Shown here: positions 44,622 to 56,037 of the stretch, piece by piece
Layout: the number at the start of each line of letters is the position of its first letter
Position numbering within the stretch: the stretch's first letter is position 1
DNA from: Paracoccaceae bacterium
GTDB lineage: Bacteria > Pseudomonadota > Alphaproteobacteria > Rhodobacterales > Rhodobacteraceae
DNA length: 64,000 bases
Assembly: GCA_028097405.1 (NCBI GenBank)
Contig: JAOHEK010000003.1
Coordinates: 35,647-99,646, forward strand
Direction: 5' to 3'
Translations under genes and position numbers: made by a program
The notes under the pieces: model-generated
The model's database searches: none
What the model saw: the letters and a program-made list of their open reading frames with translations, nothing else
What the model was told of the DNA's origin: nothing

Positions 44622-45151
44622 GTTGCTTCGGCCTGTATGCCGCGCAGAAGTGCAAAGACTTTAGCCGCGTCGGATATGTTTTCAAATCCACGTCTGGATT
44701 TGCGCGCCCGACCCTTGCTGTCATACTTAATTTGCGTGTGGAACAGAACCGTATGTTCATCCACAAGTATTATGTCATCGTCTTTCGCAATCGGCATGGT
44801 TTCCAGTCTGCGACCCAAGAACCGCGTGGCCACATAGGCTTTCTTATTCGTAAGCGCGTATAGGATGTGCCGGTCGGCGAACGCCTTTTGGTACCATGGC
44901 CCGACAATCAACAAGACGCCTACTCCAAAGAGAAACACGCCGAAGGGAAAGATCGCAATGCCCGGCACGATCTGAAGCGCCATAATTCGTCTGAAGGCGT
45001 CAAAGATCGCGGCTGCTCCGAAAACGCAAAAGACAGCACCGATGACCGCCAAAAAAAGCATCATCACCCCGATACGTTTATCGGAGAATGGTGCGCCCTG
45101 CCACAGTAGTGACTCGTCCGGGGCAAAGTAATCTTCCCACCGGTCGGACAT
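44618..45151 (-). CDS. PH-domain-like membrane protein
   Basis: Two TMs then YALTNKKAYVATRFLGRRLETMPIAKDDDIILV. Confidence 0.6.
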   Translation of the reverse strand: MSDRWEDYFAPDESLLWQGAPFSDKRIGVMMLFLAVIGAVFCVFGAAAIFDAFRRIMALQIVPGIAIFPFGVFLFGVGVLLIVGPWYQKAFADRHILYALTNKKAYVATRFLGRRLETMPIAKDDDIILVDEHTVLFHTQIKYDSKGRARKSRRGFENISDAAKVFALLRGIQAEAT

Positions 45152-45152
45152 C

Positions 45153-47115
<1,963 letters not shown>

Positions 47116-47159
47116 ATGGAGGAAAATTTGGATCGAGAGGTAACGAGTAGTAAGAAGAC

Positions 47160-47876
47160 TTAAGCCGACGCCCGAACCGGTTCAGGCGGTATTTCAAGGG
47201 GTTCAGGATCACGCAACACATATCCGCGACCCCAGACCGTTTCGATGTAGTTATCGCCGCCCGTCGCGACCGATAGTTTCTTGCGTAGCTTGCAGATAAA
47301 GACATCGATGATCTTCAACTCCGGCTCATCCATGCCGCCGTAGAGGTGGTTGAGAAACATTTCCTTCGTCAGCGTGGTACCCTTGCGTAGTGATAAGAGC
47401 TCAAGCATCTGATATTCTTTGCCTGTCAGATGAATGGTTTTGCCACCCGTTTCGACGGTTTTAGCGTCAAGATTCACCGAAACCTTGCCTGTGTGAATAA
47501 CCGATTGTGCATGACCTTTCGATCTGCGGATGATCGCGTGGATGCGCGCGACCAGTTCTTCGCGGTGGAACGGCTTTGTCAGGTAATCATCAGCCCCAAA
47601 TCCAAAACCTTTGATCTTACTTTCGGTATCATCCGAACCAGTAAGAATCAGAATAGGCGTTTCCACCCGAGCCAATCGAAGTTGCCGAAGCACTTCGTGA
47701 CCATCCATATCCGGCAAATCCAAATCGAGTAGAATAAGATCGTAGTCATAGAGTTTCGCTAGATCGACACCTTCTTCCCCCATATCCGTCGCATACACAT
47801 TCAGATTTGCGTGCGTCAGCATCAATTCAATGCTGCGGGATGTCGTGGGATCATCTTCAACCAAGAGTACGCGCAT
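47160..47876 (-). CDS. ctrA: Cell-cycle response regulator CtrA
   Basis: [36 protein letters not shown]...[13 protein letters not shown]. Confidence 0.97.
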   Translation of the reverse strand: MRVLLVEDDPTTSRSIELMLTHANLNVYATDMGEEGVDLAKLYDYDLILLDLDLPDMDGHEVLRQLRLARVETPILILTGSDDTESKIKGFGFGADDYLTKPFHREELVARIHAIIRRSKGHAQSVIHTGKVSVNLDAKTVETGGKTIHLTGKEYQMLELLSLRKGTTLTKEMFLNHLYGGMDEPELKIIDVFICKLRKKLSVATGGDNYIETVWGRGYVLRDPEPLEIPPEPVRASA

Positions 47877-47930
47877 TAATACTTCTCCGCAGTCATGTCC
47901 TAATTACAGTCTTAGCATGGGGGCTATTGG

Positions 47931-47945
47931 TTAACTGCCGGTTAC
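47931..47945. promoter_or_regulatory. CtrA-box-like site
   Basis: TTAA-CTGCCGG-TTAC against the TTAA-N7-TTAA consensus, about 55 bp upstream of ctrA. Confidence 0.45.
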
Positions 47946-47971
47946 TACCCGATCACATTTAGCATTACACG

Positions 47972-48250
47972 CTATGGTTGTCTATAGCGTTGAATTGTTG
48001 TTGCTTTCAGTGCGGCCTCGCCGTGTTGCTCAACCGCAACGTGCCAAGCGTCTAATTCTTCTTCTGACAGTGCGTACCGTTTCAGGGCTTCTTCGCGGGA
48101 AAGCAGGTCATATTCGATTGCGCGGACAACCGAAGCCTTCCGACTGGCAACCCAACGTCGGGTCGAGGGGTCTGGCAGATCCGCATGGGTCATCACCGTG
48201 CCATCTGGCATGGTCACTGCCCGGGGTCCGTTTACCTTTTTCAAATACAT
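47972..48250 (-). CDS. sciP: CtrA inhibitor SciP (DUF1153)
   Basis: PSTRRWVASRKASVVRAIEYDLLSREEALKRYALSEEELDAW. Confidence 0.93.
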   Translation of the reverse strand: MYLKKVNGPRAVTMPDGTVMTHADLPDPSTRRWVASRKASVVRAIEYDLLSREEALKRYALSEEELDAWHVAVEQHGEAALKATTIQRYRQP

Positions 48251-48384
48251 CTGATCTGTGCCGCTCGCGTGTTCGTTTCGCGTGTATAGCCTGAGGTTGC
48301 TTAATCATGGATGAAGGATACATGTTGCGACTACGCACAATTTTCCTATATTTCGCGGGACTTCCTCCGTAACTGGTGACTTTC

Positions 48385-49530
48385 ATGGCGCTTGATCGAA
48401 CAAACGAGCTGAACTCATTGGGCTTTGCAAAGCCTGTCTCGGAAACCCGCGTCGTTGTGGCGATGTCGGGGGGCGTGGATAGTTCTGTTGTGGCCGCTGA
48501 ACTGGCGCGCGAGGGCTATGATGTGGTCGGCGTGACGCTGCAGCTTTATGACCACGGCGCGGCCTTAGCCAAGAAGGGCGCTTGCTGTGCAGGCGTCGAT
48601 ATTCATGACGCGCGACGTGTCGCCGAAGAGATGGGATTCCCTCACTATGTGCTGGATTACGAGAACATCTTTCGCGACGCAGTGATCGACGAATTTGCCG
48701 ACAGTTATCTTGCTGGCGCGACGCCTGTGCCATGTATTCGGTGCAACGAACGTGTAAAATTCAAGGATTTGCTAGAGACAGCGCGTGATCTTGAAGCCGA
48801 TTGTATGGCCACAGGACACTATATTCAGCGCAAACTTGGAGAATCAGGCCCCGAGCTGCATATGGCGGCAGACCATGTGCGCGATCAGAGCTATTTCCTA
48901 TTCTCGACCACGCCCGATCAGCTTGCCTATTTGCGGTTCCCCTTGGGCCATCTGGCGTCCAAGGACGAAACTCGTAAGCTTGCGCTATCCCATGGGCTTC
49001 AGATTGCGGACAAGCCCGACAGTCAGGATATCTGCTTTGTGCCGGATGGAAATTACGCCTCGGTCATTGAGAAACTGCGCCCCGGTGCCGCAGAACCCGG
49101 CGAGATCGTCGATGTGGATGGCAATGTTCTGGGTCAGCACAACGGGGTGATCCATTATACGATAGGGCAACGGCGCGGTTTAGGGATCGGCGGGCTGGCG
49201 GACCCTTTGTATGTTGTGCAGTTAGACGTGGACAAAGGTCATGTGATCGTCGGGCCCAAAAGCTTGCTGGCGACGCGCATCGTGCCTGTGCGCGAGATCA
49301 ACTGGCTGGGTGATGTCGCCTTTGACGCCCGTGACACGTGGGACATCTCGGTCAAGGTGCGTTCAACCAAACCGCCCGTTGAGGCGGTGTTGCGCCCCTT
49401 GTCGGCCACAGAAGCCGAAGTGGAACTGCTGGTTGCCGAAGAAGGTGTCTCTCCGGGGCAAGCCTGTGTGTTCTATGAAACGGCAGGCAGTCGCGTTTTA
49501 GGCGGTGGTTGGATTTGGCGTGGGTACTAG
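48385..49530 (+). CDS. mnmA: tRNA 2-thiouridine(34) synthase
   Basis: [43 protein letters not shown]. Confidence 0.96.
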   Translation: MALDRTNELNSLGFAKPVSETRVVVAMSGGVDSSVVAAELAREGYDVVGVTLQLYDHGAALAKKGACCAGVDIHDARRVAEEMGFPHYVLDYENIFRDAVIDEFADSYLAGATPVPCIRCNERVKFKDLLETARDLEADCMATGHYIQRKLGESGPELHMAADHVRDQSYFLFSTTPDQLAYLRFPLGHLASKDETRKLALSHGLQIADKPDSQDICFVPDGNYASVIEKLRPGAAEPGEIVDVDGNVLGQHNGVIHYTIGQRRGLGIGGLADPLYVVQLDVDKGHVIVGPKSLLATRIVPVREINWLGDVAFDARDTWDISVKVRSTKPPVEAVLRPLSATEAEVELLVAEEGVSPGQACVFYETAGSRVLGGGWIWRGY

Positions 49531-49578
49531 CAAGCGGTTCTAAAACCGCGTTGTTCTGACCTACCCCGGCCATCAAGG

Positions 49579-49598
49579 CCCACCGAACGGTGGCTTTT
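49579..49598 (+). terminator. Rho-independent terminator downstream of mnmA
   Basis: GCCCACCG AA CGGTGGC TTTT. Confidence 0.65.
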
Positions 49599-49819
49599 AT
49601 CCATTTGTACGCCTCAAAAAGCTTGGAATACCGGTTTGTACAAAGACGCGAACGGCAGAATGACCCAAAGGTGGATCATGAGCGCTGTGGCTAACACTTC
49701 GCTAAAACGGCGGTCGCGCGCAACGGCTGGTAAGGTTTCATGTCCGCGGCGATGTGAACGGCTCGCTTAGGGCGACTTCACTGGTTGACCTATCCGCGCA
49801 AACTTCTTTCAGTGTGATC

Positions 49820-50485
49820 ATGTGCGGACGAATGATCCTAAGCGAGGCGAACTGGGCGCAATATCACGCGGCCCTGTCGATTATTCCAAGTGTCGCAGTC
49901 GCGCCCAGCTTTAACATCAAGCCGACCGAGATGGTTCCTGTTGTCACAGGGCGCGACCGGAATCTGACGACGTCACTGGCCAGGTGGTGGTTCGTACCCC
50001 ATTGGCACAAAGGCAACGTGAAAGACTGGAAGCAAACCACATTCAACGCCCGGATCGAAACGGCCTTTGAAAAACCGTCGTTTCGGACGGCTTGGAAAAC
50101 GGATCGGTGCCTAGTTCCGGCATCTGGATATTACGAATGGACGGGGGAAAAGGGTAAGAAGCAACCGCACTATATTACTGTTGAACAAAATCTGCCCGTC
50201 TTCTTCTTTGCGGGCCTGCATTCGACGCTGGAAGACGGCAGTGAAACGTGCACGGTTCTGACGCGGGCGGCCACACCAGAGATCGCACGGCTTCACCACA
50301 GAATGCCGGTGATCCTGAATTCACAAGAAACCGAAAGCTGGCTCGATTTCGCCGATGAGGATGAACAGGTGATCGAAACTTATGGTCAGGACTGGACTGA
50401 CAAGTTTCGAACGTGGCCGGTGCGCAAATTCGGTATCAAGGATGATGGGCCGGAGTTGATCGAGCGCGATGGGTTTGATTTCTGA
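49820..50485 (+). CDS. SOS response-associated peptidase (SRAP/YedK family)
   Basis: MCGRM (catalytic Cys2), PASGYYEW, RMPVIL. Confidence 0.93.
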   Translation: MCGRMILSEANWAQYHAALSIIPSVAVAPSFNIKPTEMVPVVTGRDRNLTTSLARWWFVPHWHKGNVKDWKQTTFNARIETAFEKPSFRTAWKTDRCLVPASGYYEWTGEKGKKQPHYITVEQNLPVFFFAGLHSTLEDGSETCTVLTRAATPEIARLHHRMPVILNSQETESWLDFADEDEQVIETYGQDWTDKFRTWPVRKFGIKDDGPELIERDGFDF

Positions 50486-50515
50486 GCGTTAGGGCGTTGT
50501 CCGACTAACCAAAGC

Positions 50516-50824
50516 CTAGTCGAAGATATCAAACAGATCATCGAACAGATCGTCCGCCACATCCCAAACCTCGCTTAAGAACCGCTGCGATAGGCTTTTC
50601 GTGCGTTTCTTATTTTTGCGGTATTTACATTTTTTTCCGGGCCTTGGGGCAAAAGATCGTTCGGGCTTTGATCTGACCGGCTCGGGGGCCTTTAGCATTT
50701 TCATGTCATGCAGGGGTGCGCCGCAGTTCGAGCAGGCCAATTCGTGCTGCTCGCGCCCGGCAAGGGTCAGTGCTGCGCGGGTGCGACAGTAACAGCAGGT
50801 CGCGATCTTTTGAAAATGGGCCAT
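50516..50824 (-). CDS. Zinc-ribbon hypothetical protein
   Basis: CCYCRTRAALTLAGREQHELACSNCGAPL, 102 aa. Confidence 0.7.
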   Translation of the reverse strand: MAHFQKIATCCYCRTRAALTLAGREQHELACSNCGAPLHDMKMLKAPEPVRSKPERSFAPRPGKKCKYRKNKKRTKSLSQRFLSEVWDVADDLFDDLFDIFD

Positions 50825-50825
50825 G

Positions 50826-51596
50826 TCACCTCTTCACGTGTCCTGCAGCATATAGGGCAATTGCGGCAGCATTTGAGACATTGAGTGACCCAAATCCGCC
50901 TGCAAAGTCGATTTTCGCCAATACATCACAAGTGTCTTTGGTCTTATCCCGCAAGCCCGGGCCTTCTGCACCCAGCACCAGAGCCACGGGGCCTTTGGCC
51001 TCGACCAGAGCCGTTTCCAGTGACGATTCCGCGGTGCCGTCTAGACCGATCAGATAGAAGCCCATCTTGCGCAATTCGACCATCATCGACGACAGGTTCT
51101 TGACGCGCAGGTAGGGTTGGCGTTCCAAGGCGCCACTGGCCGACTTTGCCAGCGCACCGGTTTCGGGCGCGGCGTGACGTTCGGGGGCGACGACAGCGCG
51201 CGCGCCAAACACCTCTGCAGATCGAAGAATAGCACCGACATTATGCGGGTCCGTCACGCGGTCAAGGCAAAGCACAACTCCCCCGCCCTGAACCAAATCC
51301 ACCAAAGGGCCCCAATCTAAGGGGCGCACCTCAAGGGCAGCGCCTTGATGCACCGAGCCCGGATCAAGCGGAGCGGCGAATTTTCGGGGATCGGATATCT
51401 CAGGCTCAAGCCCCGAGGCTGCAACCGCATCGCCCAAGCGATCCAGCGCGTTTTTCGTCACCACAAGGCGCAGCTTGACGCGCTTTGGGTTCGCCAAAGC
51501 ATCGCGCACCGCATGCAGACCAAAGAGCCACAACGTCGCTTGACCCGCGCCGCGCCGTGCCTGTTCCTTTTCAATGATCCACTTTGGCTTCTTCAT
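50826..51596 (-). CDS. rlmB: TrmH/RlmB-type 23S rRNA 2'-O-methyltransferase
   Basis: DRVTDPHNVGAILRSAEVFGA, LVLGAEGPGLR, SLNVSNAAAIALY. Confidence 0.92.
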   Translation of the reverse strand: MKKPKWIIEKEQARRGAGQATLWLFGLHAVRDALANPKRVKLRLVVTKNALDRLGDAVAASGLEPEISDPRKFAAPLDPGSVHQGAALEVRPLDWGPLVDLVQGGGVVLCLDRVTDPHNVGAILRSAEVFGARAVVAPERHAAPETGALAKSASGALERQPYLRVKNLSSMMVELRKMGFYLIGLDGTAESSLETALVEAKGPVALVLGAEGPGLRDKTKDTCDVLAKIDFAGGFGSLNVSNAAAIALYAAGHVKR

Positions 51597-51705
51597 GGAG
51601 CTGCCTATCCCCCGCCAACAGCCCGAACGCAACAGATTTTCCCGCTTGACCGACCACAGCGGCCTCGCTATCCCACCCCGACGTGTCGGCAACGACACGC
51701 CCGGT

Positions 51706-51789
51706 GGGCGACAGGCCGCAAGGTGTGGCAGGGGACTGTAACTCCCTCGAGGAGACTCACGCCTGGTTCGATTCCAGGGTCGCCCACCA
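51706..51789 (+). tRNA. tRNA-Tyr(GTA) with encoded CCA
   Basis: Acceptor GGGCGAC/GTCGCCC, anticodon loop CTGTAAC, long variable arm, T-arm CCTGG-TTCGATT-CCAGG. Confidence 0.93.
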
Positions 51790-51885
51790 TTTACTCCATC
51801 TCATTGAGAAATATACACTTCTGCCATATAATAGGCGTATTTGGTGCCTATTTTCGGTACCCAAACGTAGATTTTCGGTACCGAG

Positions 51886-53421
51886 ATGGCCCAAACTAAG
51901 CCCAAGTTCATGCTGATCGAGCATGGTAGATACTTCTACCAGCGTAAGGTTCCGATAGCTGTGCAAAGCGTCGTTGGGCGCAAGAAGTGGCGCGCGCCAC
52001 TCGGGAACGACTTTGACGATGCCTATGATCGCCTCAAGCATTTGCGCGACGAACATGACGCCCTTCTCAAGCGAATAGAGGACCCGGACGAAAAGCAGAA
52101 ACTCAAAACCCAAACGCGTCGAACAGTCGAGCAAAACCGCTATGAGAATTACTTCCGAGAGGATGAGGCATATGAAAAGTGGTGCCATGCGCAAGGCTTA
52201 AAGACCGAAACAGAGGAATATCTTCAAGAAGAGGCGAGGCTGTTGGCCGCTGGGCTGAATGAAGAATTACCTGTTTGGGAAGATGCCGCTCGATGGATTG
52301 CGGCAATTGATCATGAACGAGAGAACCCAGAAACCAGCGTTTTGCACGATTTTCCAATGGATGATGACGAATATCATGACCAACTCAAAGGTGTCCTAGA
52401 TCGCTTTTTTGGTGACACCGTCGTACTTCCCAAGGACCCCGAAGATCGCGACGAGTTTGATGCCGCCAAACTCAAGCTTGAACGCAAGATCGCACGGGTG
52501 GCAAAAGACCCTGACACCGTGTCCAAAGTGGCCAGAAAGTTCTTCGGTTTTGCCGACCTTCGAGAGAAAACAGAACACAAGTACAGACGTACGATGGAGC
52601 GCTTGATAGCAGAGTTTGGAGACATCCCTATCTCGCAGGTCACTCCGCGAATGTTGCGTGACTACCGAGACAAGCTCAAACTACGAGGTCTTCTCCCTTC
52701 TTCCATCCGAGCTGAGTTCACGCCAATCATGGGGCTGTTCGGTTACGCCGTGGACGAAGAACTAATCGAGATTAGTCCGATGGTCAGCGTCAAGTTACCA
52801 AAGGAGCGCCGTGCAGTAGAGGAAATGAAGTGGCTACCCTTTGACGCGAAAGAGACTTTGCAAATTTTCGCGGCACTGGACGAAGTTTGGGGACAGAAAG
52901 TGCGTGGCCTGTCCGAGGAACGCCGCAAAGCGTTGTGTATGGCAGTGCGAGTATTGGCCTTTACAGCAATGCGGCCTGCCGAGTTAATGGCTTTGCGCCC
53001 TGATCAAGTCGATGAACGGGCCATTCGCGTTGAGGGAGGCAAGACAAAAAGCTCTTGGCGCGTAATCCCCCTCCACCCCGAAATTTCGGACTTCCCTGCT
53101 TGGCTGCACGCAGGAGGACTGTCCGCCTTCAACAATAGCAAGACCGGGAAAACCCAAACCGACACTGTCACCGTACTTCGCCACAATTTCTCACGACTAA
53201 TCCGCAAAAAGATGACGGAACCAATTAATGAGCCCCGCAAAGCACTCTATTCGCTTCGGTCCACTTTTCAGAACGCAATGCGGCGCGCAGGTGCGCCAAA
53301 AGATGTCCGACGAGCAATTCTAGGACACGTAGAAAGCGGTGCTATCCGTCACTACGATGATGGGCCAAGCTTCGACTTATTGAAGAAGTGGGTCGAAAAC
53401 GCAGACCCGCGTCGCCCTTAA
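51886..53421 (+). CDS. Tyrosine-type site-specific integrase (DUF6538-like N-terminus)
   Basis: LAFTAMRPAELMALRPDQVD, LRSTFQNAMRRAGAPKDVRRAILGHVESGAIRHYDDG; directly downstream of tRNA-Tyr. Confidence 0.92.
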   Translation: MAQTKPKFMLIEHGRYFYQRKVPIAVQSVVGRKKWRAPLGNDFDDAYDRLKHLRDEHDALLKRIEDPDEKQKLKTQTRRTVEQNRYENYFREDEAYEKWCHAQGLKTETEEYLQEEARLLAAGLNEELPVWEDAARWIAAIDHERENPETSVLHDFPMDDDEYHDQLKGVLDRFFGDTVVLPKDPEDRDEFDAAKLKLERKIARVAKDPDTVSKVARKFFGFADLREKTEHKYRRTMERLIAEFGDIPISQVTPRMLRDYRDKLKLRGLLPSSIRAEFTPIMGLFGYAVDEELIEISPMVSVKLPKERRAVEEMKWLPFDAKETLQIFAALDEVWGQKVRGLSEERRKALCMAVRVLAFTAMRPAELMALRPDQVDERAIRVEGGKTKSSWRVIPLHPEISDFPAWLHAGGLSAFNNSKTGKTQTDTVTVLRHNFSRLIRKKMTEPINEPRKALYSLRSTFQNAMRRAGAPKDVRRAILGHVESGAIRHYDDGPSFDLLKKWVENADPRRP

Positions 53422-53457
53422 TCAACCTAAGCATGTGACCCGTTTTAGCGGTCGAAG

Positions 53458-53539
53458 TTGATTTTTGTCGAATTTTATGTTATAAGAACAGCATGACCTA
53501 ACTGCCGGGGGCAGTCAGGTCTGACGCCCAAGAGGCGTA
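53458..53539 (+). promoter_or_regulatory. Promoter TTGATT-N17-TATAAG followed by two leader hairpins
   Basis: -35 53458-53463, -10 53481-53486; GACCTAACTGCC GGG GGCAGTCAGGTC and ACGCC CAAGA GGCGT. Confidence 0.6.
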
Positions 53540-53565
53540 TACATATCTCCAAAACAGAGAAACAA

Positions 53566-53829
53566 ATGACCGAGTTTACACTTGGGCTCGCAGACGTCCG
53601 TTCCGCCACGCGGTGGGGCGCGTCCAGAGTCCGCACAATTACTACCCGCCTTTACCCGCTCGAATTCCGCCTGCGGCCTGCCGGACCCGCTGGCGGAGGG
53701 CGAGTGCGCCTGTTTCGCCTCAGTGACTTGTTAACGCGATGTCGCGAGAGCCGAGGCTTCACAGATGAAATGGCATTGAAACTGATCGCGGCAGACGCCG
53801 CAACACGCAGCAAGGAAATCGAAGAATGA
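53566..53829 (+). CDS. Small wHTH/MerR-like or excisionase-like protein
   Basis: 87 aa; LADVRSATRWGASRVRTITTRL...RVRLFRLSDLLTR pattern. Confidence 0.5.
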   Translation: MTEFTLGLADVRSATRWGASRVRTITTRLYPLEFRLRPAGPAGGGRVRLFRLSDLLTRCRESRGFTDEMALKLIAADAATRSKEIEE

Positions 53830-54302
53830 CGCAGCACACAATCCAATCCGAAATTGATCGCGAGAGAGATCGGCAATGCCGCATCGAAACACAGGTTTCG
53901 GCAATGCCTCCACACCAGAAGAACCGCCTTGAGTTCGCCCAGCGCGAAGCGGAACTTGCACTCGCTCGCGTCTTCGGGCACCGGCTAAACTCTCAGGTTG
54001 CCGCGAGAATTGTGGAAGGGATGGTTTTGAATCCGGCCGTTCTATGTACGGTCGGCGGTGGAGTCAACGAATTGCCGACTACGCCTCGGGGCTGGGATGC
54101 GTTTGCGAAGGAAGCTGCCAACGCGGAGCCTTTGGCGAAGCTGTCAATCGACCATGCTGACGGCCAATTGCGGGAGAGTCTTCGTCGCGAAGCGTTGGAC
54201 AAGATGAACCCTGCCCGTAAAATGGCTATGGCGCGCGAAGGCACCTTGGACTCTCACCTTGAGCAGTCCGTGAAAGAACGTCTTGAAGCACGGTCATTCT
54301 GA
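53826..54302 (+). CDS. Hypothetical island protein
   Basis: 158 aa, 4-bp overlap with upstream ORF. Confidence 0.65.
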   Translation: MTQHTIQSEIDRERDRQCRIETQVSAMPPHQKNRLEFAQREAELALARVFGHRLNSQVAARIVEGMVLNPAVLCTVGGGVNELPTTPRGWDAFAKEAANAEPLAKLSIDHADGQLRESLRREALDKMNPARKMAMAREGTLDSHLEQSVKERLEARSF

Positions 54303-54304
54303 CA

Positions 54305-54811
54305 ATGAAAGCACCGGACCCGTCTCAACCTCTCGCAAATAAGCGGTGGGAGGCCTATGCCAACTTTCGCTCGAAAGGCCTCGATCAGGCGACGGCATGG
54401 CAGAGGACGATCCCCTTTGGAACGCCATACAAGGGTACGAATACGAGTCTGCGTGTCAGCGGTCACCGCTGCGAAAGCCGCCCTGAGGTTCGTACCCGCA
54501 TCGGTTGGCTCACCGCTGACGTTCGCCGCCGGGCAACTGGCGTTCCTGAGGCCCTTTCCCGTTCCGATATCATCTCCGCCTCACTTGAGGTGAGCGAGGC
54601 ATTGGAGGCAGCTTACAAGGCCTGTTTGAACGTTACTGTCAGCGTTCCACCCCAAGCGCTTGAACGATTGAAGTCGGTTTGGGCAGGACACCTCGCAAGG
54701 CAAGGGAAGATGGGTGAATTCCATCAAGTGACCGCTCCCAACGAGGTGGTCCAAGTAATGACAGCGCTTGCCAATTATTTGGGGAGAGTTTGCACATGTC
54801 CGAGACCCTAA
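54305..54811 (+). CDS. Terminase small subunit-like protein
   Basis: NKRWEAYANFRSKGLDQATAW...SGHRCESRPEVRTRIGWL resembles the TerS N-terminal HTH pattern. Confidence 0.5.
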   Translation: MKAPDPSQPLANKRWEAYANFRSKGLDQATAWQRTIPFGTPYKGTNTSLRVSGHRCESRPEVRTRIGWLTADVRRRATGVPEALSRSDIISASLEVSEALEAAYKACLNVTVSVPPQALERLKSVWAGHLARQGKMGEFHQVTAPNEVVQVMTALANYLGRVCTCPRP

Positions 54812-55221
54812 AAAGCCGAACAGCCCGTGCCAGCCTATTCCTACTGCGGGAAAACTTGAGTGATCTCCGCCGATATGCGGCTGATCCTGATCCGGATTCC
54901 ATCGACCGTCTAATAAAAACGGCAGAACTGACAAGCACGACGATTAAAAAACTAATGGCGTGGCTATCAGACGAGCCGACAAACGAAGTCCGTAAGGCCT
55001 CTGGCCCGAAAGTCGATCCCAGCACACTCCTGCGGGCGCTGCGGGCGATCAACACAGGGAATACTTGTCCTGATTGCGGCTTCGTGAAGAGCCCCGATAA
55101 CTATAATGAATACTCAGAAGCTGCCGTTCAGGCAGAGGCGTTCAGGCAGAGGCGTTCAGCAAGCAGCCCCGCGAACCAAACCCAAATCCCCTCTAAATTT
55201 CGAGAACCCGACGGCGCGTGA
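54796..55221 (+). CDS. Hypothetical island protein; C-terminus frameshifted by a 14-bp tandem duplication
   Basis: MSETLKSRTARASL..., CPDCGF; duplication at 55127-55154. Confidence 0.6.
   Translation: MSETLKSRTARASLFLLRENLSDLRRYAADPDPDSIDRLIKTAELTSTTIKKLMAWLSDEPTNEVRKASGPKVDPSTLLRALRAINTGNTCPDCGFVKSPDNYNEYSEAAVQAEAFRQRRSASSPANQTQIPSKFREPDGA
55127..55159. repeat. 14-bp tandem duplication TTCAGGCAGAGGCG x2 plus TTCAG
   Basis: Read directly. Confidence 0.95.
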
Positions 55222-55309
55222 AACAAACGTGCCATACACCCCGCGCGCGAGCGCGATTTCTTCAAATCTTCCGATCCCGATTAGGAGACCAACATGAAAG
55301 CACCTTGAA

Positions 55310-55699
55310 ATGAACTTCGATCAACTAAAACGCTCAAAGACGCATTTGGCACTAGCCGACGCATGGAACCTTGAAGACGGTTACTGCGACCGCAGCACCG
55401 CCCTTGCTGAGGCAATTGCTGCCAAAGCAGCAGACCCACACTTGGCGATCATCCTACTCGCCGCCGAGAGTTTGGATTCCCTCGTACTCCATGCTGGCGG
55501 CGACAAATGCTGCACCATCTGCCGTACAGATGTCATGCGTGCGATATACATGGACAGCGCCGACGCCGAACTTGTTCTTCGAATTGCAGGATTTGAGAAA
55601 GATGACTCGATTTGGCGCTCTGGCGATCCGCGCTTCAAGCGGCAGAAGCTCCAATTTTCCAAGGAGTCGGTTAAACAGACGTTTGACTTCTGTCTTTGA
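55310..55699 (+). CDS. Hypothetical protein
   Basis: 129 aa, CCTIC motif. Confidence 0.55.
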   Translation: MNFDQLKRSKTHLALADAWNLEDGYCDRSTALAEAIAAKAADPHLAIILLAAESLDSLVLHAGGDKCCTICRTDVMRAIYMDSADAELVLRIAGFEKDDSIWRSGDPRFKRQKLQFSKESVKQTFDFCL

Positions 55700-56037
55700 A
55701 CTGATTCGCCCACAAAAAATTGATGGCGAGCAACAAACTCCCTGCCCGCCATCAAAGCACGTTCATCAAAACATTTCTAATCATACCATATATTGTTGGT
55801 GGTCTAAATAGGTCATGACCCGTTACCTAATCGAAAATCGACCGTAATCGAGTATGGTGCACCTAACTGCTCACATTGAGAGCGGGTTCAAGCGCACGTA
55901 GTCCAATTAGGGCCACGTATCATCAAAACGCGCAGTCATTTTAGATGTCCCAAAAGAACACAGCGAGTCTGTGAATGGGGAAATTCGTCCTCGTCACAGT
56001 GGATGGCCTTTGGCTGCAAAAACTAGGAAACGCAAAC

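Noticed and set aside
43380-44837. 485-aa plus-strand ORF
   Set aside because: Antisense to pyrC and its neighbour, low-complexity translation with no recognisable domain; typical shadow ORF in GC-rich DNA.
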